Shown piece by piece: positions 9,172-18,784 of a DNA stretch of 64,000 nt (position 1 is its first letter; each line of letters starts with the position of its first letter). The position numbers and the translations under genes are program-made. The stretch is from Acutalibacter sp. (GTDB lineage: Bacteria; Bacillota; Clostridia; Oscillospirales; Acutalibacteraceae): NCBI GenBank assembly GCA_020025775.1, contig JAHHRN010000004.1, forward strand, positions 124,001 to 188,000, given 5' to 3'. Below the pieces are notes generated by a model. It saw only the letters and a program-made list of their open reading frames with translations, ran no database searches and was not told the origin of the DNA.

Positions 9172-10087
9172 CCGCACACAAAATACAAGGACACAGCGAC
9201 CGGCAACAAGACCGCCACAGCGTCCGAATCCGAGACCGCCGCAACGAACGAACAGCGGTGAGCCGATGTCCAACGATGAGCGCAGAAGGCAAAGAGCAGA
9301 GCGCGTGCGCAAGCGCAAACGTCGCCGCAATTTGATTTTAACGCTGATTTTAACGCTTCTTATTTTTATTGTCGGTATTGTGCTTTGTTTAACCGTCTTT
9401 TTCCACGTCAGCGCAGTAACCGTGACCGGCGACGAGCTGTATTCCTCCCAAGAGGTTATAGAAGCTTCCGGCATTACCATAGGCGAAAATATGTTTTTAA
9501 TGAATGCCAAAAAGGTGGCAAAATCTATTGAGCAAACCTTACCCTATGTGGAAAGCGTGCAGGTGAAACGCAGTCCCTCCGGCGAAATTAAATTGGTGTT
9601 AACTGCGGCGAAAGCGGGCGCGGCACTCGAACGAGAAGGCTCGTTTTTATTACTCAGCGACAAGGGCAAATTGCTCGAAGAAAATGTTACTTCGTTAAAT
9701 GACGGTGTTGTTCTCATTTCCGGCGTAGAAATCAAAAATGCCGTTGTAGGCACACCCGTAGAATTTGCCGCAGAGGATACTCTTGAAACCTTCAAACAGT
9801 GCTTTGATATTCTACAGAAGGCAGAGCTTACCGGCATTACGGAATTAGACCTTTCCGACAGAACCAATATCAAAGCGGTTTATGCCGGCAGGATTACCTT
9901 AAAGCTCGGTATGCTTCAGGATATGGAAGAAAAAATGGATTTCGTAAAAGCGACCCTCGCGAGAAACGAAGAAACTGCACCTGAATTTCGCGGGGAAATA
10001 GATTTCACAATCACGAAAAAAGCGTTTTTACATCCGGAAACAGAGGCAAATCCGCAAAACACAGAACCGACTGCTCCGGCAGCCTGA
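9095..10087 (+). CDS. Cell division protein FtsQ/DivIB
   Basis: Bitopic divisome protein linking FtsW/PBP to the FtsL-FtsB complex. From ATG 9095 (330 residues) it has a basic, disordered cytoplasmic tail of about 80 residues rich in Arg, Pro and Thr, one membrane helix (LILTLILTLLIFIVGIVLCL), then the extracytoplasmic POTRA domain beginning FFHVSAVTVTGDELYSS and a beta domain. The start is set by AAGGATTAAGG just upstream. The gene overlaps the end of murA. Sequence conservation in this family is low, so the call rests on architecture and on position before ftsZ. Confidence 0.88.
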   Translation: MQEQKSKTKRTQTPSSRGRSAAKPSSRTQNTRTQRPATRPPQRPNPRPPQRTNSGEPMSNDERRRQRAERVRKRKRRRNLILTLILTLLIFIVGIVLCLTVFFHVSAVTVTGDELYSSQEVIEASGITIGENMFLMNAKKVAKSIEQTLPYVESVQVKRSPSGEIKLVLTAAKAGAALEREGSFLLLSDKGKLLEENVTSLNDGVVLISGVEIKNAVVGTPVEFAAEDTLETFKQCFDILQKAELTGITELDLSDRTNIKAVYAGRITLKLGMLQDMEEKMDFVKATLARNEETAPEFRGEIDFTITKKAFLHPETEANPQNTEPTAPAA

Positions 10088-10199
10088 TTCTGAGTGGAAA
10101 AAACCGGCAAAATCCTTGTGAAATAAGGATTTATACCGTGAAGTAAAGATGAAGGACTTGTCATGACAGGTTATTTAGCTTGACAATCACAAAAAACAG

Positions 10200-10228
10200 T
10201 TGAAATTCTTAGGAAACTATGCTACAAT
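10200..10228 (+). promoter_or_regulatory. Promoter of ftsZ
   Basis: TTGAAA and TACAAT are separated by 17 nt, with an extended TGC before the -10. It sits about 75 nt before the ftsZ start in the 214-nt gap after divIB. ftsZ can therefore be transcribed apart from the rest of the cluster. A weak hairpin at 10110-10132 precedes it. Confidence 0.6.
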
Positions 10229-10301
10229 AGGCAAAATGAAGTATTTTGATAAATTTTGAACTTTTCTAAAAAAGGATATTTACATAGGAGGAAATTTAAA
10301 G

Positions 10302-11405
10302 ATGGCATACGAAATGGATAATGAATTCGAAGACGTAACCAATATAAAAGTTATCGGTGTCGGCGGTGGCGGCGGCAACGCTGTAAACCGCATGGTTCAG
10401 GCAGGTCTTTCCGGTATTGAAATGATCGCCGTTAACACCGATAAGCAGACTCTTGCTTTTTCTAAGGCTACCCAGAAGCTCCAAATCGGTGAAAAATTAA
10501 CCGCAGGCCGTGGCGCAGGCGCTCGCCCCGAGGTTGGTAAGAAAGCCGCTGAAGAGAGCCAGGATGCAATTAAAGATATGCTCAACGATACCCAGATGGT
10601 ATTCATCACCGCAGGTATGGGCGGCGGTACCGGTACCGGTGCAGCTCCCGTTATTGCAGAAATCGCAAAAGAAATGGGCATCTTAACTGTTGGTATTGTT
10701 ACTAAGCCGTTCGCTTTCGAAGGCAAGCTTCGCATGGAGCAGGCAGAAGCCGGTATCGCAGAACTCGCAGGCCATGTTGACTCCTTGGTAGTTATTCCGA
10801 ACGAACGCTTAAAGCAGGTTTCCGACCAGAAAATCACCCTCATCAATGCGTTCCAGATTGCCGATGACGTACTTCGTTCCGGCGTTAAGAGCATTTCCGA
10901 TTTGATTATTCATCCGTCTCTTATTAACTTGGACTTCGCAGACGTTACCGCTGTTATGAAGGATGCAGGTCACGCACACATGGGCGTTGGCTCCGCTTCC
11001 GGTAAGGATAAGGCAGAGCAGGCCGCACAGATGGCTATCTCCAGCCCGCTCCTCGAATCCACTATCGACGGCGCAAAGGGTATCATCATCAGCATCGTTG
11101 CTTCTCAGGATATCGGTCTTGACGACATCGACGTTGCCGCAGGCATCGTTCGTGCAGCAGCTGATGAAAATGCAAACATCATCTTCGGTGTTGATTTAAA
11201 CCCCGATTTGGAAGACGAGATGACCGTTACCGTTATCGCAACCGGCTTCGGCAAGGACGAAAACGGCATGCCCAAGAAGCCCACAGCAGCTGCTTCTACA
11301 GTAGAAGACGAAATCAAGCCGCTGGATGACATCAGCAGCACTTCTACCGGCCTCGACCCCGACGACGGCTACATTGACTTCTTAGACATCTTCAACAGCA
11401 AATAA
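10302..11405 (+). CDS. ftsZ: Cell division GTPase FtsZ
   Basis: Tubulin-like GTPase that forms the cytokinetic ring. The 367-residue protein has the tubulin signature GGGTGTGAAP near residue 108, the N-terminal KVIGVGGGGGNAVNRM and the T7-loop region NLDFADV. A variable linker of about 40 residues ends in a short C-terminal peptide, DFLDIF. ftsA is not adjacent, as is usual in Clostridia, so another membrane anchor (for example SepF) would be needed. The ribosome site is AGGAGG and a strong terminator follows. Confidence 0.97.
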   Translation: MAYEMDNEFEDVTNIKVIGVGGGGGNAVNRMVQAGLSGIEMIAVNTDKQTLAFSKATQKLQIGEKLTAGRGAGARPEVGKKAAEESQDAIKDMLNDTQMVFITAGMGGGTGTGAAPVIAEIAKEMGILTVGIVTKPFAFEGKLRMEQAEAGIAELAGHVDSLVVIPNERLKQVSDQKITLINAFQIADDVLRSGVKSISDLIIHPSLINLDFADVTAVMKDAGHAHMGVGSASGKDKAEQAAQMAISSPLLESTIDGAKGIIISIVASQDIGLDDIDVAAGIVRAAADENANIIFGVDLNPDLEDEMTVTVIATGFGKDENGMPKKPTAAASTVEDEIKPLDDISSTSTGLDPDDGYIDFLDIFNSK

Positions 11406-11471
11406 ACTTTTACGATTAAACAAACACAAGGCTATGCGTTTTGGGCAAAGCCCTATAAGAAAGTAAAACTT

Positions 11472-11509
11472 CGGCACAGCCTGTATTTTAGGCTGTGCCG
11501 TGTTTTTTT
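11472..11509 (+). terminator. Terminator after ftsZ
   Basis: Perfect 10-bp stem CGGCACAGCC/GGCTGTGCCG with a 9-nt loop, followed by TGTTTTTTT. It closes the dcw cluster. Confidence 0.9.
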
Positions 11510-11559
11510 GTCCGACAGATCTTCCCTCGTAAAGCATGGAAAGGTGGCTTTAAGCAAAT

Positions 11560-12489
11560 ATGTATCCGAAAACTACCCGCCAAAAACGATTTTCCTATCT
11601 GTTTCTTCCTGTGATGTTGTGCTTTCTTGCGCTCGGGTTCTCCGGCTGCGGCGCACAGGATGATAAGGACGGAAAAACAGAAAGAACGCCGGAAAATTAC
11701 ACGCAAAACGTAGAAGATGAAAAACAGAATACACCGAACAATTCTGGTGGTGTGCAGAGTAATTCCGCCAGAGCAGGGGAGCAGAAGCTGGACAAGTTCA
11801 CAGCGATTGAAGTTCACGCGCAAGCTCCGGATATTCGCTTAATCAAAGGCGACGGCTACAGCGTGCGCTATCAGCTCCACAGTCGGGAAAAATTAAGCAA
11901 ATTGGAAGTTCAAAACGGTGTCTTGTATCTGGAAACGATAATGGACAGCCAGTGGGCACCCGATGAAGCCGTGCACGAAATCGTGATTACCGTCCCGTCC
12001 AGAGCGAAGCTGGAGCGTGTGGATTTGAATACCGTGGGCGGTAAAGTCTCTTTATCGGATTTCAAAATTCCTACACTCAATCTGAGCAGTGCCTCCGACG
12101 ATATCGACATTAAAAACGTAGAGAGCGAAAGCATGGTTTTGCATTCTACAGCAGATGACATTTCCGTAATGGATTGTACCGCCAAGACCCTGCGTGCCGA
12201 CAGCACTTCCGATGATATTGTGCTCAGTGGTACGTTTGGGGATGTGCAGGCAGAAACCGCTTCAGGCACTTGTAAGCTGAACGGTAAAGTTACCGGTAAG
12301 GTGCAAATGAATACCGTGAGCGGCAATATCGTTTTGAATGCACCGATAGAAAGCCTCACAGCCGAAAGTTATCGCGGCGTAACGGTTGATGGTGTTTCCA
12401 AAGGCAATGTCTTCAGCTTTGGCAGCGGCACACCACAGGCAAATTTAAAGAGCGTTACTGGTACCATTACGGTGCAAACTAAGAAATAA
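11560..12489 (+). CDS. Lipoprotein with DUF4097 (adhesin-like) beta-repeat domain
   Basis: 309 residues. A basic start and hydrophobic segment end in a lipobox (LGFSGC), so it should be anchored to the outer face of the membrane. About 50 polar linker residues follow. The rest consists of short beta repeats with alternating motifs such as SSASDDIDIKN, STADDISVMD and STSDDIVLSG, typical of the DUF4097 family. The biochemical function of that family is not established; members are often near membrane stress systems. It lies downstream of the ftsZ terminator, so it is probably an independent gene. Confidence 0.75.
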   Translation: MYPKTTRQKRFSYLFLPVMLCFLALGFSGCGAQDDKDGKTERTPENYTQNVEDEKQNTPNNSGGVQSNSARAGEQKLDKFTAIEVHAQAPDIRLIKGDGYSVRYQLHSREKLSKLEVQNGVLYLETIMDSQWAPDEAVHEIVITVPSRAKLERVDLNTVGGKVSLSDFKIPTLNLSSASDDIDIKNVESESMVLHSTADDISVMDCTAKTLRADSTSDDIVLSGTFGDVQAETASGTCKLNGKVTGKVQMNTVSGNIVLNAPIESLTAESYRGVTVDGVSKGNVFSFGSGTPQANLKSVTGTITVQTKK

Positions 12490-12620
12490 TTAACGAAAAA
12501 AACAGAATGAAATCAGCCTCCGAAGCAGGGTGTAATAGGTTTAGCGATCGCGTTACAAACTGCCAAGGGGACTGAATTTTTAAAGCCAATTTGTCCTTTC
12601 GGCTTAAGTCGGAGTTTTGA

Positions 12621-12649
12621 TTGCAATTTAAGGGGAAATAGGATATACT
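12621..12649 (+). promoter_or_regulatory. Promoter of the DUF3267 gene
   Basis: TTGCAA, a 17-nt spacer, then TATACT. The predicted transcript begins near 12656. This supports ATG 12672 as start over the in-frame GTG at 12651. Confidence 0.7.
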
Positions 12650-12671
12650 TGTGGCAGAAAAGAGGGGTTTT

Positions 12672-13259
12672 ATGAAACTGCATTATATGGGGAAATATGA
12701 TTTGAATCCGGACTCTTTGCCGCAACGCGAACATATGCCGAACGCCGTGAAATTCCGTGAGCCTTCGGCGAAAAGAGCGGCATTGGTGGGTAACATTTTG
12801 GCGATTATAATTTACGTTTTATTGGCAATTCCGGCATTTTTTAGATGCTACGCAGAAATTGTTGCGGATGAATGGCAAATCCTGCTTGGCGCTCTAGCCT
12901 CCTTACTGATTATTTTTCCACATGAGCTTTTACATGCTGTTTGTTTTAAAGAGGATGTTTATCTTTATACAAACTGGAAGCAAGGCATGGTTTTTGTGAT
13001 TGGTCCCGAGGATATGAGCAAGGGAAGATTTGTTTTTCTCTCCCTTTTACCGAATTTAATTTTTGGCTTCTTACCCTATATCCTTGGATTGATTTTTCCG
13101 AATTGTCTTTTCCTTCTGTCCCTTGGCTGCACAGCTACTTCCATGGGCGCAGGGGACTATATGAATGCGTTTAATGCGCTTACCCAAATGCCTAAAGGGG
13201 CGAGAACCTATCTTTGTGGGTTTCATTCTTATTGGTATATGCCCCAAAGCAAAAACTAA
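12672..13259 (+). CDS. DUF3267 membrane metalloprotease-like protein
   Basis: 195 residues from ATG 12672, preceded by AGAGGGG. It has about four membrane segments. Within the second is FPHELLHAVCF, a HEXXH zinc motif, which with the N-terminal topology matches the DUF3267 family (putative intramembrane zinc metalloproteases). No substrate can be inferred from the surroundings: the gene has its own promoter and a terminator shared with the convergent CNNM gene. Confidence 0.72.
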   Translation: MKLHYMGKYDLNPDSLPQREHMPNAVKFREPSAKRAALVGNILAIIIYVLLAIPAFFRCYAEIVADEWQILLGALASLLIIFPHELLHAVCFKEDVYLYTNWKQGMVFVIGPEDMSKGRFVFLSLLPNLIFGFLPYILGLIFPNCLFLLSLGCTATSMGAGDYMNAFNALTQMPKGARTYLCGFHSYWYMPQSKN

Positions 13260-13270
13260 ATAAAAAAAGA

Positions 13271-13300
13271 AAAGCACCGATAAAATATCGGTGCTTTTTT
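13271..13300. terminator. Bidirectional terminator between DUF3267 and CNNM genes
   Basis: A 12-bp perfect stem AAAGCACCGATA/TATCGGTGCTTT with a short loop. T-runs lie on both strands, so it serves both convergent genes. Confidence 0.9.
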
Positions 13301-13314
13301 ATGCGCTTTAAATT

Positions 13315-14682
13315 TTATTGTTCTTCTTCCTTTTCTGCGCTTTCTGTATCCGGCTCAGGAAGAATTTCAACCTTTACTTTACCAATACGGCGTTCTTCTA
13401 CGTTTAAAACCGTGAAGCGAATGCCTTGATATTCTACGCTGTTCATGTCGCCGTCTTGCGGCAGGAAACCTAAGAGGCTGATAATAAAGCCGCCGAGCGT
13501 GTCATAATCATCCTTGGGGAATTTAATGTGGAGCTGTTCTTCGACTTCCTCAAGGTCTGTGATGCCGTCCATTGTAAAGGTGGTTTCGTTAATCTTCGAG
13601 ATTTCTTCGTCCTCGTTGTCGTATTCGTCTTGAATATTACCGACGATGGCTTCCAAAATATCTTCTAATGTAACAATACCAGCTGTACCGCCGTATTCAT
13701 CAACAACAATGGCCATTTGTACGCGCTTTTCAGTCATCTCGGAGAAGAGAGCACCGCAGCGCTTGGTCTCGGGCACATAGTAGGCTTTACGCATAATGTC
13801 TTTTAAGCCTTTGTGCTTGGGCAGGGTATTGCCGACGTATTTTAAAAGGTCTTTGATATAGAGAATGCCGACAACATTATCGGGGTCTTCCTCGTATACA
13901 GGGATTCTCGAGTAACCCTCTTTAATGGCAACGGAAATAACTTCCGATAAGGAATCCTCCACATCGACACACGCCATGTCGGTTCTGTGGGTCATAATGT
14001 CGGCAACGTCAATGTCATCAAATTCGAAAATGTTGTTAATCATTTCCTTTTGAACGTCTTCGATAACGCCTTTTTCCTGACCGACATCCACCATCATGCG
14101 GATTTCTTCTTCTGTTACTACTTCCTCGTCCGCGTTCGGGTCAATACCGAAGAGACGAACCACAGCGTTTGTGGAGAAAGAGAGAATCTTAACAAAGGGC
14201 TTTGCTACCTTGCTGACAAAAAGCAAAACCGGCACAACCGCAAACGATACCTTTTCGGGCTTCTGCATGGCGATTTTTTTCGGGGCAAGCTCACCGAGCA
14301 CCAAAGAGAAGTAAGACATCAAAAGGGTGATGAGCACGGTCGAAATACCGCTGACTACACTGCGCGGAATCACGTTGATAATTGCGGTTTTCGCAATCGC
14401 ATCCGTGAGCATAACCGCGAAGCTCTGCGCCGCCGTAGCGGAGGTTAAGAAGCCGGCGAGGGTAACACCAATTTGGATTGTGGATAAAAAGTTGCTGGAG
14501 TTTTCCGTCAGCTTTTTAATTTGTTTGGCTTTTTTGTTGCCTTCTTCCGCCATTTTGTCGATTTTCGCATCATTGAGTGAAATGATAGCGATTTCTGACA
14601 TTGCAAAAAAGGCGTTTACCAAAATCAAAATAAAAAGCAAGAGGATTTGTAAAAAAACACTCCCAGGGTCTGCATCGTCCAT
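13315..14682 (-). CDS. CNNM/CBS-domain transporter (HlyC/CorC family)
   Basis: 455 residues. The N-terminal CNNM (DUF21) membrane domain starts FILILVNAFFAMSEIAI. It is followed by a tandem CBS pair containing DIMTHRTDMACVD and a C-terminal CorC/HlyC domain with YDTLGGFIISLLG. The family is linked to divalent cation (mainly magnesium) efflux, although it is often annotated as hemolysin. The ribosome site AAGGAGT precedes the ATG. The gene stands alone on the minus strand and converges on the DUF3267 gene. Confidence 0.9.
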   Translation of the reverse strand: MDDADPGSVFLQILLLFILILVNAFFAMSEIAIISLNDAKIDKMAEEGNKKAKQIKKLTENSSNFLSTIQIGVTLAGFLTSATAAQSFAVMLTDAIAKTAIINVIPRSVVSGISTVLITLLMSYFSLVLGELAPKKIAMQKPEKVSFAVVPVLLFVSKVAKPFVKILSFSTNAVVRLFGIDPNADEEVVTEEEIRMMVDVGQEKGVIEDVQKEMINNIFEFDDIDVADIMTHRTDMACVDVEDSLSEVISVAIKEGYSRIPVYEEDPDNVVGILYIKDLLKYVGNTLPKHKGLKDIMRKAYYVPETKRCGALFSEMTEKRVQMAIVVDEYGGTAGIVTLEDILEAIVGNIQDEYDNEDEEISKINETTFTMDGITDLEEVEEQLHIKFPKDDYDTLGGFIISLLGFLPQDGDMNSVEYQGIRFTVLNVEERRIGKVKVEILPEPDTESAEKEEEQ

Positions 14683-14723
14683 AGTTTCAAAGGACTCCTT
14701 CCAATTATATAAATATAAACAGC

Positions 14724-14752
14724 ATTATATACTATTTTTAGGCATTCGTCAA
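14724..14752 (-). promoter_or_regulatory. Promoter of the CNNM transporter gene
   Basis: On the minus strand, TTGACG, a 17-nt spacer and a consensus TATAAT lie about 40 nt upstream of the start codon. Confidence 0.8.
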
Positions 14753-14862
14753 TAAAAACAGAAAACAGAGGGGGATAAATCATCCCCGTTAGACAAAAAT
14801 GTAAAAAGCTGTATATTTTTAAGTATTTCACAAAAAACCTGTCTAAAACCTATAAATATGTA

Positions 14863-14891
14863 TTTACAGAAAACAAATTAAGTGCTAGAAT
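14863..14891 (+). promoter_or_regulatory. Promoter of the PFOR gene
   Basis: TTTACA, a 17-nt spacer and TAGAAT, about 70 nt before the start codon. The ribosome site AAGGAGG lies between. The rest of the 279-nt divergent gap shows no other structure. Confidence 0.6.
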
Positions 14892-14961
14892 ATTATCGTA
14901 TGCGAAGAGGGGGCAGCCTATACCCCTTACTATAGCAACATCCTTAAGGAGGAAAGATTTT

Positions 14962-17900
14962 ATGGCAGAAACTCAAAAGCTCGTTTCTCGAAAGAGCAAA
15001 ACGATGGACGGTAACAATGCCGCCGCATATGTATCTTATGCGTTTACAGAAGTAGCCGGTATTTATCCGATTACACCGTCCAGCCCCATGGCTGACTACG
15101 TCGATCAGTGGTCTGCTCAGGGTCAGAAAAACATTTTCGGCACTACCGTTAAGGTTGCAGAAATGCAGTCCGAGGCAGGTGCAGCAGGTACCGTTCACGG
15201 TTCCTTAGCAGCAGGTGCATTAACTACTACATACACCGCTTCTCAGGGTCTTCTTCTTATGATCCCGAACATGTACAAAATTGCCGGTGAATTACTTCCC
15301 GCAGTTTTCCATGTTTCCGCACGTTGTGTAGCTTCTCACGCACTGAACATTTTTGGCGACCATTCCGATATCTACGCTTGCCGTCAGACCGGTTTTGCAA
15401 TGCTCGCTGAAACCAACCCGCAGGAAGTTATGGACTTAGCTCCCGTTGCACACCTTGCTGCAATCGAAGGCAAAGTTCCGTTCATCAACTTCTTTGACGG
15501 TTTCCGTACTTCTCACGAAATCCAGAAGATTAAGCTTTGGGACTATGCAGATCTCAAAGAAATGTGCAATATGGATGCTGTTCGTGAATTCCGTAAGCAT
15601 GCGCTCAACCCCGAGCATCCGTCCATGCGCGGTTCTCACGAAAACGGCGACATCTTCTTCCAGCATCGTGAAGCTTGCAACAAGTACTATGATGCCGTTC
15701 CGGCTATCGTTGAAAAGTACATGGGCAAGATCAACGAAAAGCTCGGCACAGATTACCAGCTCTTCAACTACTACGGTGCAGAGGATGCTGACCGCGTTAT
15801 CGTAGCTATGGGCTCTATCTGCGACGTTGCAGAAGAAGTTATCGACTACCTTACCGCTAAGGGCGAAAAAGTAGGTCTTGTAAAAGTTCGTCTTTACAGA
15901 CCCTTCTCCGCTGAAAAGCTCGTTGCTGCTATTCCGGCAACTGCAAAGAAGATTGCAGTTCTTGACAGAACCAAGGAACCCGGCTCCATCGGTGAACCGT
16001 TATTCCTCGACGTTGTCGCAGCTCTCGACCAGATGGGCAAGAAAGACATCAAGGTTTGCGGCGGCAGATATGGTCTCGGTTCTAAGGATACTCCGCCCGC
16101 AAGCGTATTTGCTGTTTATGAGCACCTCGCAAAGGAAACTCCCGAGCGTCAGTTCACAATCGGTATTAACGATGACGTTACACACCTTTCTCTCGAAGAG
16201 AAGCCCGCTCCTGCAACTGCAGCAGAAGGCACCATCGAGTGCAAGTTCTGGGGTCTCGGCGGTGACGGTACCGTTGGTGCAAACAAAGACTCTATCAAAA
16301 TTATCGGTGACCACACCGACAAATATGTTCAGGCTTACTTCCAGTATGACTCTAAGAAGACCGGCGGCGTAACCGTTTCCCATCTTCGTTTCGGTGACAA
16401 GCCGATTAAGAGCCCCTACTACATCAATAAGGCTGACTTCGTAGCCTGCCATAACCCGTCTTATGTTGAAAAAGGCTTTAAGATGGTACAGGATGTAAAG
16501 CCCGGCGGCGTATTCCTCATTAACTGCCAGTGGGATGAAGCAGAGCTTAACGAAAAGCTCAACGCTGAAACCAAGCAGTATATTGCAAAGAACAACATCC
16601 AGCTCTACACCGTAAATGCTATTGACATTGCGGCTAAGATTGGTTTGGGTAAACGTACAAACACCGTTCTTCAGTCTGCATTCTTCTCTCTTTCTAAGGT
16701 ATTGCCGGAAGCAGAAGCTATTGGCTATATGAAAGAAAAAGCGCAGAAGTTCATGAAGAAGGGTAAAGAAATCGTTGAAATGAACGAAAGAGCGATCGAC
16801 GCAGGCGCAACCGCTTACGTAAAGATCGACGTTCCGGCTGACTGGGCAAATGCAACCGACAGCGCTAAAGAAGTTCCGACAGAAGGTCCTGCAAAGCTTG
16901 CTAAGATGGTTGATGACATTATGAAACCGGTTGGCAGAATGGACGGCGACGCTCTTCCTGTTTCCGCATTTGAAGAACACGTAGACGGCACCTTCGAGCT
17001 TGGCGCATCCGCTTATGAAAAGCGCGGCGTAGCTGTTATGGTTCCCGAATGGGATGCTGCAACCTGCGCACAGTGCAACAAGTGCTCCTATGTTTGCCCG
17101 CACGCTACCATTCGTCCTTACGCTCTTGATGAAAACGAAGCTGCAAATGCTCCGGCAGTAGCAACTCTCGTTGACAAGAAGGGTAAGGGCAAGGGCGTTT
17201 ACAAATACACCATGGCAGTATCTCCTATGGACTGCATGGGCTGCGGCGTTTGCGTCGGCGTTTGCCCGACCAACTCCTTGAAGATGGTTCCCCGTGAATC
17301 TCAGGATGCAAAGCAGGCAGCTTTCGATTACATGGTTGAAAATGTTTCCGTTAAGGAAGACCTTGCAAACAACACCGTTATGGGCAGCCAGTTCAAGACT
17401 CCGCTTCTTGAGTTCTCCGGCTCCTGCGCAGGCTGTGCTGAGACCTCTTATGCACGTCTCATCACCCAGCTCTTCGGTGACAGAATGTACATCTCCAACG
17501 CAACAGGTTGTTCTTCCATTTGGGGCGGTCCGGCAGCTACAGCTCCCTACACCACCAATAAGGAAGGCCACGGTCCGGCTTGGGCAAACTCCCTCTTCGA
17601 GGATAACGCAGAGCACGGCTTTGGTATGAACCTCGGCCAGAATGCAATCCGTAACCGCTTACTTGCAGACCTCGATACAATCCTCGCAGGCGAAGCAAGC
17701 GACGCAGTTCGTGAAGCAGCACAGGCATTCCTTGACACCAAGGATAACTCCACCGCAAACGCAGCACCGGCTAAGGCACTCTTAGCAGCACTCGCTGAAA
17801 GCGGCATGGATTCCTACGAAGTTAAGGATATTCTCGACAACGAAGAATACCTCGCTAAGAAGTCCGTATGGATCTTCGGCGGCGACGGTTGGGCATACGA

Positions 17901-18525
17901 TATCGGCTTCGGCGGCGTAGACCACGTTCTTGCTTCCGGCGAAGATGTAAACATTATGGTATTCGATACCGAAGTTTACTCCAACACCGGCGGTCAGGCT
18001 TCCAAGGCTTCCAACATCGGTCAGGTTGCACAGTTCGCATCTGCAGGTAAGGCAATCGCTAAGAAGAGCCTTGCAGAAATCGCTATGAGCTATGGCTACG
18101 TTTACGTTGCACAGATCGCTATGGGCGCAGACCAGAACCAGACCATTAAGGCTCTTACAGAAGCAGAAAACTATCACGGCCCGTCCATCGTTATTGCATA
18201 CGCACCTTGCGAAATGCACTCCATTAAGGGCGGCATGGTAAACTGCCAGGCTGAAATGAAGAAGGCTGTTGACTGCGGTTACTGGAACATGTTCCGTTAC
18301 AACCCGGCACTCAAGGCTGAAGGTAAGAACCCCTTCACCATCGACAGCAAGGAAGGCTCCGCAAGCTATCGTGACTTCATCATGAACGAAGCTCGTTACT
18401 CCTCCTTAACTCGTTCCTTCCCCGAAAGAGCAGAAAAGCTCTTCCAGCAGGCAGAGGATACCGCGAACGCAAGATATCAGCATCTTCTCAAGCTTCGCGA
18501 TTTGTACGCTCCGGACGCTGAATAA
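14962..18525 (+). CDS. nifJ: Pyruvate:ferredoxin (flavodoxin) oxidoreductase
   Basis: Homodimeric single-chain PFOR, 1187 residues, the family length. It converts pyruvate and CoA to acetyl-CoA and CO2 with reduction of ferredoxin, the main pyruvate route of anaerobes. In order it has the N-terminal pyruvate domain (YPITPSSPMAD), a transketolase-like domain, a two-cluster ferredoxin domain (CAQCNKCSYVCP near 695 and CMGCGVCVGVCP near 755), and the TPP domain with SCAGCAE (proximal cluster), GDGWAYDIG and YSNTGGQASKA. It is monocistronic with its own promoter and terminator. Codon use (many CTC, ACC, AAG codons) looks like that of a highly expressed gene. Confidence 0.97.
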   Translation: MAETQKLVSRKSKTMDGNNAAAYVSYAFTEVAGIYPITPSSPMADYVDQWSAQGQKNIFGTTVKVAEMQSEAGAAGTVHGSLAAGALTTTYTASQGLLLMIPNMYKIAGELLPAVFHVSARCVASHALNIFGDHSDIYACRQTGFAMLAETNPQEVMDLAPVAHLAAIEGKVPFINFFDGFRTSHEIQKIKLWDYADLKEMCNMDAVREFRKHALNPEHPSMRGSHENGDIFFQHREACNKYYDAVPAIVEKYMGKINEKLGTDYQLFNYYGAEDADRVIVAMGSICDVAEEVIDYLTAKGEKVGLVKVRLYRPFSAEKLVAAIPATAKKIAVLDRTKEPGSIGEPLFLDVVAALDQMGKKDIKVCGGRYGLGSKDTPPASVFAVYEHLAKETPERQFTIGINDDVTHLSLEEKPAPATAAEGTIECKFWGLGGDGTVGANKDSIKIIGDHTDKYVQAYFQYDSKKTGGVTVSHLRFGDKPIKSPYYINKADFVACHNPSYVEKGFKMVQDVKPGGVFLINCQWDEAELNEKLNAETKQYIAKNNIQLYTVNAIDIAAKIGLGKRTNTVLQSAFFSLSKVLPEAEAIGYMKEKAQKFMKKGKEIVEMNERAIDAGATAYVKIDVPADWANATDSAKEVPTEGPAKLAKMVDDIMKPVGRMDGDALPVSAFEEHVDGTFELGASAYEKRGVAVMVPEWDAATCAQCNKCSYVCPHATIRPYALDENEAANAPAVATLVDKKGKGKGVYKYTMAVSPMDCMGCGVCVGVCPTNSLKMVPRESQDAKQAAFDYMVENVSVKEDLANNTVMGSQFKTPLLEFSGSCAGCAETSYARLITQLFGDRMYISNATGCSSIWGGPAATAPYTTNKEGHGPAWANSLFEDNAEHGFGMNLGQNAIRNRLLADLDTILAGEASDAVREAAQAFLDTKDNSTANAAPAKALLAALAESGMDSYEVKDILDNEEYLAKKSVWIFGGDGWAYDIGFGGVDHVLASGEDVNIMVFDTEVYSNTGGQASKASNIGQVAQFASAGKAIAKKSLAEIAMSYGYVYVAQIAMGADQNQTIKALTEAENYHGPSIVIAYAPCEMHSIKGGMVNCQAEMKKAVDCGYWNMFRYNPALKAEGKNPFTIDSKEGSASYRDFIMNEARYSSLTRSFPERAEKLFQQAEDTANARYQHLLKLRDLYAPDAE

Positions 18526-18556
18526 GTCAGCCGAAGTTTACATCTAAAATAAAATC

Positions 18557-18596
18557 AGACCGGGCATCCGAAAGGGTGTCCGGTCTTTCTTTTTTT
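18557..18596 (+). terminator. Terminator after PFOR
   Basis: The stem AGACCGGGCATCC/GGGTGTCCGGTCT includes two G-U pairs and a GAAA tetraloop, and is followed by TTCTTTTTTT. Confidence 0.9.
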
Positions 18597-18628
18597 GAAA
18601 TTTTTCTCCGAAAATTCCTCGAAAAATG

Positions 18629-18657
18629 TTGCAATCTACCTCGGATAGTGCTATACT
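18629..18657 (+). promoter_or_regulatory. Promoter of the NEAT/ABC operon
   Basis: TTGCAA, 17 nt, TATACT. Predicted transcription starts near 18664, so the first GTTAG palindrome covers about +9 to +24, a position suited to repression. The leader is about 160 nt long and includes a hairpin near 18701-18735 (CCGAC/GTCGG with an inner TGCA pair). Confidence 0.7.
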
Positions 18658-18672
18658 TTCCTTTATGAAAAG

Positions 18673-18688
18673 GTTAGCTTGAACTAAC
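18673..18688. promoter_or_regulatory. Candidate operator 1, GTTAG-N6-CTAAC
   Basis: 16-bp dyad GTTAGCTTGAACTAAC just downstream of the predicted transcription start. It is one of three with identical half-sites and spacing in this leader. A metalloregulator is the likely ligand, inferred from the haem/iron-type genes downstream. Confidence 0.6.
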
Positions 18689-18750
18689 TTACTAACGAGC
18701 GTAAACCGACGGTGCATAATCTGTGCAGTCGGCTTATTTTAAGAAAATAC

Positions 18751-18766
18751 GTTAGTGCAAGCTAAC
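18751..18766. promoter_or_regulatory. Candidate operator 2, GTTAG-N6-CTAAC
   Basis: Dyad GTTAGTGCAAGCTAAC, with the same half-sites and spacing as copies 1 and 3 and a different spacer sequence. Confidence 0.6.
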
Positions 18767-18784
18767 TTATTTATATCGAAAAAG

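Noticed and set aside
12490..12620. Riboswitch or small RNA before the DUF3267 gene
   Set aside because: Some short dyads (for example AAGCC/GGCTT) but no recognisable aptamer. The mapped promoter lies downstream of this stretch.
16000..17616. Long open frame of over 500 codons on the minus strand across the PFOR gene
   Set aside because: It mirrors codon bias of the highly expressed PFOR gene, has no family resemblance, no ribosome site and no promoter.
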